From: Ramlibacter sp.
Lineage (GTDB): Bacteria > Pseudomonadota > Gammaproteobacteria > Burkholderiales > Burkholderiaceae_C
NCBI GenBank assembly: GCA_022844525.1
Contig: JALHLO010000008.1
Location: 1-35,541 of the forward strand
Reading direction: 5' to 3'
DNA length: 35,541 bases
Each line of letters opens with the position of its first letter. The stretch's first letter is position 1. The translations under genes were made by a program, and so were the position numbers. Of the stretch, positions 9,145 through 19,011 are shown one piece after another. Below the pieces are notes generated by a model, which was not told the DNA's origin, did no database searches, and worked only from the letters and a program-made list of their open reading frames with translations.

Positions 9145-10419
9145 CTACTTCGCCGCCGCCGATGTCGCAGCGGCCGTCGCGGCCGGCGTTCCCGCCGCGG
9201 CCGCGGGCGCCGCTTCCTTGCGGCGGATGATCGTCGCGCGGCGCTCGTCTTCCTTGTACGCGTAGCCGCGCTCCTGGTTGCGCCAGGTGCCGAGCCACAG
9301 CATGTTGGCGGAGATCGCGTCGTGGTCGGTGGGCGAGAACGCGCGCTCGTAGGTCGTGACCACGCCGCGGTAGGTGTTGGAGGGATGCTCCAGCGCCTTC
9401 TTGAGGCTGGGTCCGCTCAGGTCGCCCTTGGAGTCGAACATCGCGCGCAGCAGCAGGTGCACGGCGTCATAGGTCTGCGCCGCGGACATCATCGAGCCGA
9501 TCGGCGTTTCCTTGCTCAGTTTCGTGTAGTTGCGCAGGAAGGTGCTGTTGCGTTCGAGGAAGATGTTCGGCAGCACCGTCTGAACCATCAGGGCGCCTTC
9601 CACCTTGCCCTGCGACACCGCGAAGGCCGACGCGTGCGACAGGCCCCAGGGCCCGAACTGCGGGACTTTCCAGCCGATGGCCGCCCGGGCCGCGGACAGC
9701 ACGCCCTCCTCCGGCCCGACGGTCCAACCGATCAGGGCGTCGGCGCCGGAATCGCGCAGCTGCTTCATTTCGGCTTCCAGGTTCTGCACGCCCACCTTGA
9801 AGCGCACCACCGCGGCGGGCTTCAGGCCCGCGCGGCCCAGGGCCGCTTCCAGGTCCTTCAGGCCGGCATCGCCGTAGCCGGAGGTGTCCACCAGCAGCGC
9901 CACCCTCGCCAGGCCGCGCTTGACGATCTCGTCGACGAGGAACTGCGTCTGCAACTGGTCGCGCGCGGAAGTGCGGAAGATATAGCTCTGCTCCGGCGGG
10001 TACTTCGCGGTGATCGCCGTCCCGGTCGCGCAGGTGACCATCAGCACGTGCTTGTTCGCCTGGAACACGTCCAGCGCCTTCATGGCCACACCCGTGTTGC
10101 AGTAGCCGATGGTGGCGGTCACCTTCTCCTTCTCCACCAGTTCCCTGGCGTGCGCCAGGCCGGTGTCGTTGTCCGCCTTGTCGTCGCGGATCACCAGCTC
10201 CAGCGGCCGGCCCAGGTAGCCGCCCACCTCGTTGATCTCCTGCACCGCCACCTGCGCGCCGACCCGCGCGCTGTTGCCCATGTCGGCGGAGCCGCCGGTC
10301 AGCGGGAACACCAGGCCGATGCGGATCGGCCGAGGCTGGGATGGCGTCTGGGCCGCGGCGAAGCCGGGCAGGGACAGGGCGGCCGCAAGGAACGCCGTCG
10401 TCAGGGCAGCACGGTTCAT
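9145..10419 (-). CDS. ABC transporter substrate-binding protein, branched-chain amino-acid (LivJ) family
   Basis: 424 aa; signal peptide MNRAALTTAFLAAALSLPGFAAAQ; IRIGLVFPLTGGSADMGNSARVGAQVAVQEINEVGGYLGRPLELVIRDDKAD. Confidence 0.92.
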   Translation of the reverse strand: MNRAALTTAFLAAALSLPGFAAAQTPSQPRPIRIGLVFPLTGGSADMGNSARVGAQVAVQEINEVGGYLGRPLELVIRDDKADNDTGLAHARELVEKEKVTATIGYCNTGVAMKALDVFQANKHVLMVTCATGTAITAKYPPEQSYIFRTSARDQLQTQFLVDEIVKRGLARVALLVDTSGYGDAGLKDLEAALGRAGLKPAAVVRFKVGVQNLEAEMKQLRDSGADALIGWTVGPEEGVLSAARAAIGWKVPQFGPWGLSHASAFAVSQGKVEGALMVQTVLPNIFLERNSTFLRNYTKLSKETPIGSMMSAAQTYDAVHLLLRAMFDSKGDLSGPSLKKALEHPSNTYRGVVTTYERAFSPTDHDAISANMLWLGTWRNQERGYAYKEDERRATIIRRKEAAPAAAAGTPAATAAATSAAAK

Positions 10420-10549
10420 GGGAGTCCTCCTCCGTCTTTGGTAACATGAAGTTACACGGAGCCGGCCCTTGATACAAGTGAACTAGCTCACGGAGGATGC
10501 TTATTTAAGCACCACCCGTCACCTCGCTTCGGAAAACTGCCTAGTACTT

Positions 10550-10759
10550 TCAGTGACCCTGGCGCAGCGCCCGAAGGGTGTCTTCCATGGACGGGAACAC
10601 CGGGTTGCGGATCGAGGCGCCCCCCTCGTCCCCGAGGCCGGGCCGCGCATGAAGCGCCATGGTGAGGTAGGGCACCACGCTGTGCGCGCCAAAGCCCCAG
10701 CGGCGGCCTTCGGGCAGCAGGCGGGCCTGGCTTTCGGGGGGGCGGGACGCACGCATCAT
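10550..10759 (-). CDS. small hypothetical protein (69 aa)
   Basis: Isolated ORF MMRASRPPESQARLLPEGRRWGFGAHSVVPYLTMALHARPGLGDEGGASIRNPVFPSMEDTLRALRQGH with a plausible non-GC-artefact composition; not verified. Confidence 0.4.
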   Translation of the reverse strand: MMRASRPPESQARLLPEGRRWGFGAHSVVPYLTMALHARPGLGDEGGASIRNPVFPSMEDTLRALRQGH

Positions 10760-10868
10760 GGCTTGACTCGACCTGTCGAGTGTCGCACAGCACTCCGCGG
10801 CGCACTACCGGTTTTTCGAGTGGCGGAGCGTGCAACGGCGGGAATAATCCCAGAGCGAGGGCAAGACT

Positions 10869-11027
10869 TCAGGCAGTCGTGAGCAGCAGCGCGATCGCGG
10901 TCCAGAGCAGCAGCGACGCGCCGCCCGTGAGCCACAGCGTGCCGTCGAATCCGGCCTTCCCCGTTTCCGGGGACAACGCCCAGAGATGGCGGGGCGTGAC
11001 GTCGGCAGCGGTATCGCGGTCGTCCAT
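10869..11027 (-). CDS. small single-TM membrane protein (52 aa), absent from the ORF track
   Basis: MDDRDTAADVTPRHLWALSPETGKAGFDGTLWLTGGASLLLWTAIALLLTTA; Shine-Dalgarno GAAAGGAG 5 nt before the ATG; C-terminal hydrophobic helix. Confidence 0.6.
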   Translation of the reverse strand: MDDRDTAADVTPRHLWALSPETGKAGFDGTLWLTGGASLLLWTAIALLLTTA

Positions 11028-11218
11028 GGCGGCTCCTTTCAACGACAGCGCATGCTAGAAATGTGCCGGGTCCCGCGCCTGTGGGAAAACGCCTTCGCGT
11101 GCTGTAGTCGCCCGTCTGCTCGCCCGGTCCGCCAGCCGCGTCCCACGCGTCGGTGCGGATGGCGCCTACAGCGCCGCGACGCCCCGGCGATAGGGTCGGT
11201 GGCTCACGAGGAGAAGCC

Positions 11219-11602
11219 ATGGCTTCAGACGGGCCGCGAATTGCTATTCCGCTGACGACGCGCGACGAGCGCCGCCGCGCCGATCGCTTCGCCGCGGCCA
11301 TGCCGGTGACGGTGGACGGCCACCATGGCACCACCTGCGACCTGAGCGCGTCCGGCCTCTCCTTCGAGGCCGACCGCCACTATGAGCCCGGGACACTGGT
11401 GGACGTGGTGATCGAGTACCTGCTCGATGGTCACCAGTACCCGCTGCGTTGCCAGGCGGAAGTGGTGCGCAGCGAGGCGACCGCGCAGGGGTTCACCATC
11501 GGCGCGCGGCTCTCGCCCCAGTCGCGGCTGGAGGAAGTCCCGGTCGGCGGCGGCGACATCCCGCCCCGGCCGGGCGGCCCCTTCCTGCGCGAAGTCGGCT
11601 AG
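11219..11602 (+). CDS. PilZ domain-containing protein
   Basis: MASDGPRIAIPLTTRDERRRADRFAAAMPVTVDGHHGTTCDLSASGLSFEADRHYEPGTLVDVVIEYLL: RxxxR ... D/NxSxxG PilZ pattern; AGGAG SD upstream. Confidence 0.75.
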   Translation: MASDGPRIAIPLTTRDERRRADRFAAAMPVTVDGHHGTTCDLSASGLSFEADRHYEPGTLVDVVIEYLLDGHQYPLRCQAEVVRSEATAQGFTIGARLSPQSRLEEVPVGGGDIPPRPGGPFLREVG

Positions 11603-11928
11603 CGCAGCGGCGGCGGCGCAGCCTCCTCCTCGCCCTCGAAGAAGGGAGCGAGCAGGCGGGCCGCGACGCCGACGCGCTGGCCTTCGGCCTGGACGCGCAC
11701 GACCTTGCCCTCGCACAGCAGCCGGTGCTTGCGGCCGTAGAGGGTGAACTCGATCGACAGCTGGACCAGCGCGCCGAGCCGGTGCTCCACGTCCGTCTCG
11801 AAGTACACGCCTTGCGTGCTGATGTTGTGCGCCGTCCCCGCACCCCCCTCGATCCGCACGGGCATGCTGGTGTCGAAGCGCACGGCGCCGCGCTGGTCAC
11901 GCGCGCTGTGGGCGATCCTGGTGGCCAT
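11599..11928 (-). CDS. PilZ domain-containing protein
   Basis: MATRIAHSARDQRGAVRFDTSMPVRIEGGAGTAHNISTQGVYFETDVEHRLGALVQLSIEFTL: NxSxxGxxxE PilZ-like motif. Start within ORF 11599..12126; alternative ATG at 11964. Confidence 0.75.
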   Translation of the reverse strand: MATRIAHSARDQRGAVRFDTSMPVRIEGGAGTAHNISTQGVYFETDVEHRLGALVQLSIEFTLYGRKHRLLCEGKVVRVQAEGQRVGVAARLLAPFFEGEEEAAPPPLR

Positions 11929-12071
11929 GGAAGTCCTGTGGGCGTTGTGCACGGGACCGACCATAAGGGGACCGCGGACAGCCTCCTTGTAGGCCGCCGC
12001 CGATGCGCGCGTGCCGGAGATCCCGCACACGGACATTCGCGCATTGCCCGGCGACGGCACAATGACAGCCG

Positions 12072-12818
12072 ATGCACCTGCCCTGGCTTCAACCCGGCGA
12101 CGCCTTTCCCGAACCGTCCCAGGCATGGGACCACAAGCAGCCGGCGCCCGGCCTGCTGGCCGCGGGCGGCGCGCTCGACGTCGACAGCCTGCAGCGGGCC
12201 TACGCGCGCGGCATCTTCCCGTGGTTCAGCGAGGGCCAGCCCATCCTGTGGTGGAGCACCGACCCGCGCATGGTCCTGTTCACGGATGAATTCAGGCTGC
12301 ACCGTTCGCTGCGCAAGACGGTCGCGCGCTTCGCGGCCGATCCGCGCTGCGAAATCCGCTTCGACGGCGACTTCGACGCGGTCATCCATTCCTGCGCGAC
12401 GAGCCAGCGGCCCGGACAGTCCGGCACCTGGATCGTGCCGGCCATGGTGGCCGCCTACCAGGCGTTCCACCGCGCCGGCTTCGCGCACAGCGTGGAGACC
12501 TGGATCGACGGCCGCCTCGCGGGCGGCCTGTACTGCGTCGTCATCGGCCGCTCCGTGTTCGGCGAGTCCATGTTCACGCGCGTGCCCGACGCTTCCAAGA
12601 TCGCGCTGGCGGCGCTGGTGGCCTGGGCGCGGCAGGCGCAGGTGCGCATGATCGACTGCCAGCAGAACACGCGGCACCTCGCCTCGCTCGGCGCTCGCGA
12701 GATCCCGAGGGCGGAATTTGTGCAACAAGTCGCCGGGGACTCCTCCCTGCCCACTCCTGCCTGGCGATTCGAGCCCGTATACTGGAACGCACTCCTGCCG
12801 CATCCGACACCTGAGTGA
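12072..12818 (+). CDS. aat: leucyl/phenylalanyl-tRNA-protein transferase
   Basis: [60 protein letters not shown]. Confidence 0.95.
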   Translation: MHLPWLQPGDAFPEPSQAWDHKQPAPGLLAAGGALDVDSLQRAYARGIFPWFSEGQPILWWSTDPRMVLFTDEFRLHRSLRKTVARFAADPRCEIRFDGDFDAVIHSCATSQRPGQSGTWIVPAMVAAYQAFHRAGFAHSVETWIDGRLAGGLYCVVIGRSVFGESMFTRVPDASKIALAALVAWARQAQVRMIDCQQNTRHLASLGAREIPRAEFVQQVAGDSSLPTPAWRFEPVYWNALLPHPTPE

Positions 12819-13561
12819 CGCACCTCAAGGATCTCCCGCTCCAGACGCTGCAGTTCTACGCGACGGCGCCTTACCCGTGCAGCTACCTGCCCGGCAAGCA
12901 GGCACGCTCGCAGGTCGCCACGCCCAGCCACCTGATCCACAACGACGCGTACTCCGACCTGGTGACCAGCGGGTTCCGCCGCAGCGGCATGTTCACCTAC
13001 CGGCCCTACTGCGACGGCTGCCGCGCCTGCGTGCCGCTGCGCGTGGCGGTGGACCGGTTCCGCGCCAGCCGAAGCCAGCGGCGCGCGGGCAAGCAGCACG
13101 CCAACCTGCAGGCGCGCGTGCTCAAGCTGTGCTTCGTGCCGGAGCACTACCACCTGTACCTGCGCTACCAGACCGGCCGACACGCCGGCGGCGGCATGGA
13201 CCACGACAGCATCGACCAGTACACGCAGTTCCTGCTGCAAAGCCGTGTGAATTCGCGCCTGGTGGAGTTCCGCGAGAAGATGCCCGATGGCAGCACGGGC
13301 CCCTTGCGCATGGTGTCCATCCTCGACGTGCTGAACGACGGCATTTCCGCCGTGTACACCTTCTACGAGCCGGACCCGGTCGCGAGCTACGGCACCTACA
13401 GCGTGCTGTGGCAGATCGACCAGGCCCGGCGGCTCAAGCTGCCGCACGTATACCTCGGCTACTGGATCGCCGAGAGCCCCAAGATGAACTACAAGGCGCG
13501 CTTCCACCCGCACGAGGTGCTGGTGGACGGCCAATGGCGCCCGGGCAGCCCGCAAGCCTGA
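12815..13561 (+). CDS. bpt: aspartate/glutamate leucyltransferase (Bpt; arginyltransferase family)
   Basis: GTG start overlapping the aat stop (GTGA); [66 protein letters not shown]. Confidence 0.93.
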   Translation: MTHLKDLPLQTLQFYATAPYPCSYLPGKQARSQVATPSHLIHNDAYSDLVTSGFRRSGMFTYRPYCDGCRACVPLRVAVDRFRASRSQRRAGKQHANLQARVLKLCFVPEHYHLYLRYQTGRHAGGGMDHDSIDQYTQFLLQSRVNSRLVEFREKMPDGSTGPLRMVSILDVLNDGISAVYTFYEPDPVASYGTYSVLWQIDQARRLKLPHVYLGYWIAESPKMNYKARFHPHEVLVDGQWRPGSPQA

Positions 13562-13626
13562 CGCCGTTCCTGGGCCTCTGCCCGCGCCGCTTTTCACAAG
13601 ATAAAATGGGCGGCGAGGTCAACCCC

Positions 13627-14424
13627 ATGCGACAAAAAGACTCCCAGGCTCCGGCCACCCCGACCATCCAGGTCATCGAGCGCATGTTCGCGCTGATCGA
13701 CGTCCTGGCTTCCCGCGAGGACGCGATCTCCCTGAAGGAGATCAGCGAGAAGACGGGCCTGCACCCCTCCACCACGCACCGCATCCTGAACGACCTGGCC
13801 ACCGGCCGCTTCGTCGACCGTCCCGAGGCGGGCAGCTACCGGCTGGGCATGCGCCTGCTGGAACTGGGCAACCTGGTCAAGGCGCGGCTGAACGTGCGCG
13901 ACGCGGCGCTGCTGCCCATGCGCGAACTGCACAAGCAGATCCAGCAACCGGTGAACCTGAGCGTGCGGCAGGGCGACGAGATCGTCTATGTCGAGCGCGC
14001 CTACAGCGAGCGCTCGGGCATGCAGGTGGTCCGCGCCATCGGCGGCCGGGCGCCGCTGCACCTGACGTCCACGGGCAAGCTGTTCCTCGCCGCGGACGAC
14101 CCGCAGCGGGTGCGCGCGTATGCCACGCGCACGGGCCTGGCCGGCCACACCAAGAACAGCATCACGCAGCTGCCGCTCCTGGAGCGCGAGCTCGCCAAGG
14201 CCAGGCAGTACGGCATCGCCCGCGACAACGAGGAACTGGAGCTGGGCGTGCGCTGCATGGCCGCCGGCATCTACGACGACCAGTCCAAGCTGGTCGCGGG
14301 CCTGTCGATCTCCGCCCCGGCCGACCGCCTGGACGAGAACTGGCTGCAGAAGCTGCAGTCGACCGCCGAGGAGATCTCCGCCGCGCTGGGCTACAAGCCG
14401 CCGACGCAGCGCATGGCGGCCTGA
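13627..14424 (+). CDS. IclR family transcriptional regulator
   Basis: MRQKDSQAPATPTIQVIERMFALIDVLASREDAISLKEISEKTGLHPSTTHRILNDLATGRFVDRPEAGSYRLGMRLLELG; in frame in ORF 12718..14424. Confidence 0.92.
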   Translation: MRQKDSQAPATPTIQVIERMFALIDVLASREDAISLKEISEKTGLHPSTTHRILNDLATGRFVDRPEAGSYRLGMRLLELGNLVKARLNVRDAALLPMRELHKQIQQPVNLSVRQGDEIVYVERAYSERSGMQVVRAIGGRAPLHLTSTGKLFLAADDPQRVRAYATRTGLAGHTKNSITQLPLLERELAKARQYGIARDNEELELGVRCMAAGIYDDQSKLVAGLSISAPADRLDENWLQKLQSTAEEISAALGYKPPTQRMAA

Positions 14425-14440
14425 CCCTCTTCTCCAATGA

Positions 14441-14468
14441 AAAAGGGCCCCGAGGGGCCCTTTTCTTT
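14441..14468. terminator. bidirectional intrinsic terminator between the IclR gene and the convergent endopeptidase gene
   Basis: AAAAGGGCCCC-GA-GGGGCCCTTTT inverted repeat followed by CTTT, with an A-tract on the opposite side. Confidence 0.85.
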
Positions 14469-14479
14469 CGCTTTCAGCG

Positions 14480-15541
14480 TCAGCCGTTGACCTGGCGGAT
14501 CACCGTGTTGCCGTTGGGCAGCGGCACGCCGGTCGGCGAGTTGGTCTCGACCCAGCGGCGCACGCGCTCGGCATCGCCGATGCGGCTCAGCTTGCCGGCG
14601 GAATCCAGGAACACCATGATCAGCTTGCGGCCCGCGACCTTCGCCTGCATCACCAGGCACTGGCCCGCTTCCGAGATGTAGCCGGTCTTCTGCAGGCCGA
14701 TGTCCCAGGCCGGGTTCTTTACCAGGCGATTGGTGTTGCCGAAGCGCAGCGTGCGGCGGCCCACTTCCACCTCGTGGCCGGGGGACGTGGACAGCTCGCT
14801 GATCATCTTGTCGTTGGAGGCCGTGGCCACCAGCCGCGCCAGGTCCTGGGCGCTCGACTGGTTGCGGCTGGACAGGCCCGTGGGCTCGACATACTTCGTG
14901 TCCGCCATGCCCAGGATCCGCGCCTTCTGGTTCATCGCCTCGACGAAGGCGCTCATGCCGCCCGGATAGGTGCGGCCGAGCGCGTGGGCCGCGCGGTTCT
15001 CGCTGGACATCAGCGACAGGTGCATCAGTTCGCCGCGGGTAAGGGCGGTGCCCACGCGCAGGCGCGAGCTGCTGCCCTTTTCCGTGTCCACGTCGTCCTG
15101 GGTGATGGTGATCGTCTCGTCCATCGGCAGCTTGGCCTCGCTGATGACCAGGCCGGTCATGAGCTTGGTGATGGAGGCGATCGGCAGCACCGCCGAATCG
15201 TTCTTGCGCAGCAGGATCTGGCCGTTGTCCTGGTCGATGACGAGGGCGACGCTGGACTTCAGGTCGAGTTCGTCCTCGGCGGAATGCAGGCCGGCGAGCT
15301 GGCCGAAGGAAGGGCGCGGGGGCGCCAGGCGAACGACGGAGCGGGACTTGCGAGCCGACAGGTGCTGCCGGCCGGCCGCATAGGACTTGGCCACGCGCGC
15401 GCGCTTGACCACGCTCGTGTGCTCCTTCTTGACGACGCGCTTGGCCGGCGCCGCTTCAGCGGCGGCGGGGGCCAACGCCAGAGCCAAGACACTCAGGGCG
15501 ATGGTATGAACGAGTCGAATCAAGTGCGGCACTCCTGGCAA
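14480..15541 (-). CDS. pbpG: D-alanyl-D-alanine endopeptidase / serine-type peptidase (S11, PbpG-like)
   Basis: Signal peptide; SVALVIDQDNGQILLRKNDSAVLPIASITKLMTGLV (SxxK), SSENRAAHALGRTYPGG (SxN), LQKTGYISEAGQC (KTG). Confidence 0.9.
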   Translation of the reverse strand: MPGVPHLIRLVHTIALSVLALALAPAAAEAAPAKRVVKKEHTSVVKRARVAKSYAAGRQHLSARKSRSVVRLAPPRPSFGQLAGLHSAEDELDLKSSVALVIDQDNGQILLRKNDSAVLPIASITKLMTGLVISEAKLPMDETITITQDDVDTEKGSSSRLRVGTALTRGELMHLSLMSSENRAAHALGRTYPGGMSAFVEAMNQKARILGMADTKYVEPTGLSSRNQSSAQDLARLVATASNDKMISELSTSPGHEVEVGRRTLRFGNTNRLVKNPAWDIGLQKTGYISEAGQCLVMQAKVAGRKLIMVFLDSAGKLSRIGDAERVRRWVETNSPTGVPLPNGNTVIRQVNG

Positions 15542-15679
15542 CGACGTCCTGGGTGTAGGAGACTGCTTACACCCTCGGACGCAGTGTACTTCGGCTGTGT
15601 ACTGGCGGGCTCAAAAGTTACACAAATCAATGACTTAGGAGACTAAGCTCACAGTCGAGCTTCGGAATAGGGAATAACC

Positions 15680-17230
15680 CTAGACGTTGCCCCCACCCTG
15701 CGCCGCCACCCGTTCCACCTTGCTGCGCAGCTTGTTCAACGCGCTCAGGTAGGCCTTGGCCGATGCCACCACGATGTCGGGATCCGCGCCCACCCCGTTG
15801 ACCACCCGGCCGGAGTTCTGCAGGCGCACCGTCACCTCGCCCTGGCTCTCGGTGGAGCCGCTGATGGCATTCACCGAATAGAGCACCATTTCGGCGCCGC
15901 TGCGGACCTGGCTTTCGATCGCCTTGAGCGAGGCGTCCACCGGGCCGTTGCCGTCCGACTGGCCCCGCACCTCCTTGCCCTGGGCGGTGAAGACGACCTC
16001 CGCATGGGGCCGCTCCCCCGTCTCGCTGTGTTGCCGAAGCGAGACAAGCCGGTAGCTTTCCTCTTCCTTGGTTACAGCCTCGTCGCTCACCAGCGCCAGG
16101 ATGTCCTCGTCGAAGATCTCGCTCTTGCGGTCGGCCAGCTCCTTGAACTTGGCGAAGGCCGCGTTGATCTCGGCTTCGCTGTCGAGCGCCACGCCGAGCT
16201 CCTGCAGGCGTTGCTTGAAGGCATTGCGGCCCGACAGCTTGCCCAGCACGATCTTGTTGGCCGACCAGCCCACGTCTTCCGCCCGCATGATCTCGTAGGT
16301 GTCGCGCGCCTTGAGCACGCCGTCCTGGTGGATGCCGCTGGCGTGGGCGAAGGCGTTGGCGCCGACCACCGCCTTGTTCGGCTGGACCACGAAGCCGGTG
16401 GTCTGGCTGACCATGCGGCTGGCCGCCACGATGTGGCGGGTGTCGATGTTCACGTCCAGGCCGAAGTAGTCCCTGCGCGTCTTCACGGCCATGACGACCT
16501 CTTCCAGCGAGCAGTTGCCGGCGCGCTCGCCCAGGCCGTTGATGGTGCACTCGACCTGGCGCGCGCCGCCGAGCTTCACGCCGGCCAGCGAGTTGGCCAC
16601 GGCCATGCCGAGGTCGTTGTGGCAGTGCACGGACCAGACCGCCTTGTCGGAGTTCGGGATGCGCTCGCGCAGCGTGCGGATGAATTCGCCGTACAGCTCC
16701 GGGACGGCATAGCCGACCGTATCGGGCACGTTGATGGTGGTGGCACCCTCCGCGATCACCGCCTCCAGCACGCGGCAGAGGAAGTCCAGCTCGCTGCGGT
16801 AGCCGTCCTCGGGGGAGAACTCGATGTCGCCGCACAGGTTGCGGGCGAAGCGCACCGACTGCTTCGCCTGCTCCAGCACCTGCTCGGGCGTCATCCGCAG
16901 CTTCTTTTCCATGTGCAGCGGCGAGGTCGCGATGAAGGTGTGGATGCGCGCCCGCTGCGCGCCCTTGAGCGCCTCGGCGGCGCGCGAGATGTCGCGGTCG
17001 TTGGCGCGCGAGAGCGAGCAGATGGTCGATTCCCGGATCGCGTTGGCGATCGCCTGCACGGCCTCGAAGTCGCCGTTGGAGCTGGCGGCGAAGCCGGCCT
17101 CGATCACGTCGACGCGCAGCCGCTCGAGCTGCCGCGCGATGCGCAGCTTCTCGTCCTTGGTCATGGAGGCGCCGGGGGACTGCTCGCCGTCGCGCAGCGT
17201 GGTGTCGAAAATGATCAGTTGGTCTGCCAT
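15680..17230 (-). CDS. leuA: 2-isopropylmalate synthase, LeuA type 1
   Basis: [77 protein letters not shown]-terminal regulatory domain. Confidence 0.95.
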   Translation of the reverse strand: MADQLIIFDTTLRDGEQSPGASMTKDEKLRIARQLERLRVDVIEAGFAASSNGDFEAVQAIANAIRESTICSLSRANDRDISRAAEALKGAQRARIHTFIATSPLHMEKKLRMTPEQVLEQAKQSVRFARNLCGDIEFSPEDGYRSELDFLCRVLEAVIAEGATTINVPDTVGYAVPELYGEFIRTLRERIPNSDKAVWSVHCHNDLGMAVANSLAGVKLGGARQVECTINGLGERAGNCSLEEVVMAVKTRRDYFGLDVNIDTRHIVAASRMVSQTTGFVVQPNKAVVGANAFAHASGIHQDGVLKARDTYEIMRAEDVGWSANKIVLGKLSGRNAFKQRLQELGVALDSEAEINAAFAKFKELADRKSEIFDEDILALVSDEAVTKEEESYRLVSLRQHSETGERPHAEVVFTAQGKEVRGQSDGNGPVDASLKAIESQVRSGAEMVLYSVNAISGSTESQGEVTVRLQNSGRVVNGVGADPDIVVASAKAYLSALNKLRSKVERVAAQGGGNV

Positions 17231-18915
17231 GTGGATTCCTCTTGTTCGCAAGCGAGGCCGGCGCGCTGCAGGCCCGAGACGATCGCCTTGAGCGACGCCG
17301 ACACGATGTTCGCGTCCATGCCGACGCCGAACAGCGTCCGCTCGCCGACCCGCAGCTCCAGGTAGGCCACGGCGCGCGCGTCGGCACCGGATGCGATTGC
17401 ATGCTCATGGTAGTCGAGCACGCGGATGGTTTGGCCGGTGGCCTGGCCCAGGCCTTCCACGAAGGCCGCGATCGGGCCGTTGCCCGCGCCCCGCACCGCG
17501 ATGTCGCGGCTGCCGGCGCGCACCTCGGCCGCGAGGGTCACCAGGTCACCGGCGGGGCCCACGCCCGATTCGAGCACCTGGTGCGCCACCGAGGCCTGCC
17601 CCAGGCGGTATTCGCTCTCGAACAGCGCCCACAGGTCGCGCGCGCTCAGCTCCTTGCCGCTGGCGTCCATCACGCCCTGCACCACCCGGCTGAACTCGAT
17701 CTGCAGCCGGCGCGGCAGTTCCAGCCCGTACTCGGTCTCCAGCAGGTAGGAAATGCCGCCCTTGCCCGACTGGCTGTTCACGCGGATCACCGCTTCGTAG
17801 CTGCGGCCCAGGTCCTTGGGGTCGATCGGCAGGTAGGGCATGTCCCAGGGCTCGCCTTCCTTGCGGGCCGCGAAGGCCTTGCGGATCGCGTCCTGGTGCG
17901 AACCGGAAAAGGAGGTGTAGACCAGGTCGCCCACGTACGGGTGGCGCGGATGCACCGGCAGCTGGTTGCAGTGCTCCACGGTGCGGCGGATCTCGTCGAT
18001 GTCCGAGAAGTCCAGCCCCGGGTCCACGCCCTGGCTGTACAGGTTGAGCGCCACGTTCACGAGGTCGAGGTTGCCGGTGCGCTCGCCGTTGCCGAACAGG
18101 CAGCCTTCCAGCCGGTCCGCGCCGGCCATCACCGCGAACTCGCCGGCGGCGGTGCCGGTGCCGCGGTCGTTGTGAGGATGCACCGACAGCACGATGGAAT
18201 CGCGCCGCGCCAGGTGGCGGTGCATCCACTCGATCATGTCCGCGAAGATGTTGGGCGTGGAGTGCTCCACCGTGGACGGCAGGTTGACGATGCACTTGCG
18301 CGCCGGCGTGGGTTGCCACACCTCGGTCACCGCGTCGACCACGCGCTTGGCGAAAGCCAGCTCGGTGCCCGAGAACATCTCCGGCGAGTACTGGAACACC
18401 CAGTCGGTCTCCGGCTGCCGCGCCGCCAGCTCCTGGAACAGGCGGGCCTGCGAGCTCGCGAGGTTCACGATGCCGTCCTCGTCGAGGCCCAGCACCACCT
18501 TGCGCATCACCGGCGCGGTGGCGTTGTACAGGTGGACGATCACGCGGCGCGCGCCCCGCATCGATTCGAAGGTGCGGCGGATCAGTTCCTCGCGCGCCTG
18601 CGTCAACACCTGGATGGTGACGTCGCGCGGGATCAGGTCCTCCTCGATCAGCTTGCGCACGAAGTCGAACTCCACCTGCGACGCCGAGGGGAAGCCGACT
18701 TCGATCTCCTTGAAGCCGATCGCCACCAGCGCCTCGAACATGCGCAGCTTGCGCGGGATGTCCATGGGCTCGATCAGGGCCTGGTTGCCGTCGCGCAGGT
18801 CCACGCTGCACCACACGGGAGGCTTCGTGGTCACCGCGTCCGGCCAGGTGCGGTCGGCCAGGCGCACCGGCGCGAATTGGCGGTACTTGGTGGCGGGGTT
18901 CTTCAACATCGGCAT
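17215..18915 (-). CDS. leuA: 2-isopropylmalate synthase, LeuA type 2
   Basis: 566 aa; [80 protein letters not shown]. Confidence 0.95.
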   Translation of the reverse strand: MPMLKNPATKYRQFAPVRLADRTWPDAVTTKPPVWCSVDLRDGNQALIEPMDIPRKLRMFEALVAIGFKEIEVGFPSASQVEFDFVRKLIEEDLIPRDVTIQVLTQAREELIRRTFESMRGARRVIVHLYNATAPVMRKVVLGLDEDGIVNLASSQARLFQELAARQPETDWVFQYSPEMFSGTELAFAKRVVDAVTEVWQPTPARKCIVNLPSTVEHSTPNIFADMIEWMHRHLARRDSIVLSVHPHNDRGTGTAAGEFAVMAGADRLEGCLFGNGERTGNLDLVNVALNLYSQGVDPGLDFSDIDEIRRTVEHCNQLPVHPRHPYVGDLVYTSFSGSHQDAIRKAFAARKEGEPWDMPYLPIDPKDLGRSYEAVIRVNSQSGKGGISYLLETEYGLELPRRLQIEFSRVVQGVMDASGKELSARDLWALFESEYRLGQASVAHQVLESGVGPAGDLVTLAAEVRAGSRDIAVRGAGNGPIAAFVEGLGQATGQTIRVLDYHEHAIASGADARAVAYLELRVGERTLFGVGMDANIVSASLKAIVSGLQRAGLACEQEESTWQTN

Positions 18916-18950
18916 GGTCGGGTCTCTCGAGGGGGTGAACCAGCAGCCCC

Positions 18951-18988
18951 AAATGCAAACGGCCCGCTGCTGGTGGCAAACGGGCCGT
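18951..18988 (-). terminator. candidate attenuator (terminator hairpin) upstream of leuA type 2
   Basis: Minus-strand RNA ACGGCCCG-TTTGCCACCAGCAG-CGGGCCGT followed by TTGCATTT; 8-bp GC-rich stem directly downstream of the Leu-rich leader ORF. Confidence 0.65.
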
Positions 18989-19011
18989 GATACGGGAATG
19001 CTGCGCGCGCG

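Noticed and set aside
10499-10512. TGCTTATTTAAGCA palindrome between the SBP gene and the 69-aa ORF
   Set aside because: Short AT-rich dyad with no T-tract or promoter context; no supportable function.
17242-18990. 582-aa plus-strand ORF antisense to leuA type 2
   Set aside because: Shadow ORF; also covers the leader/terminator region only by chance.
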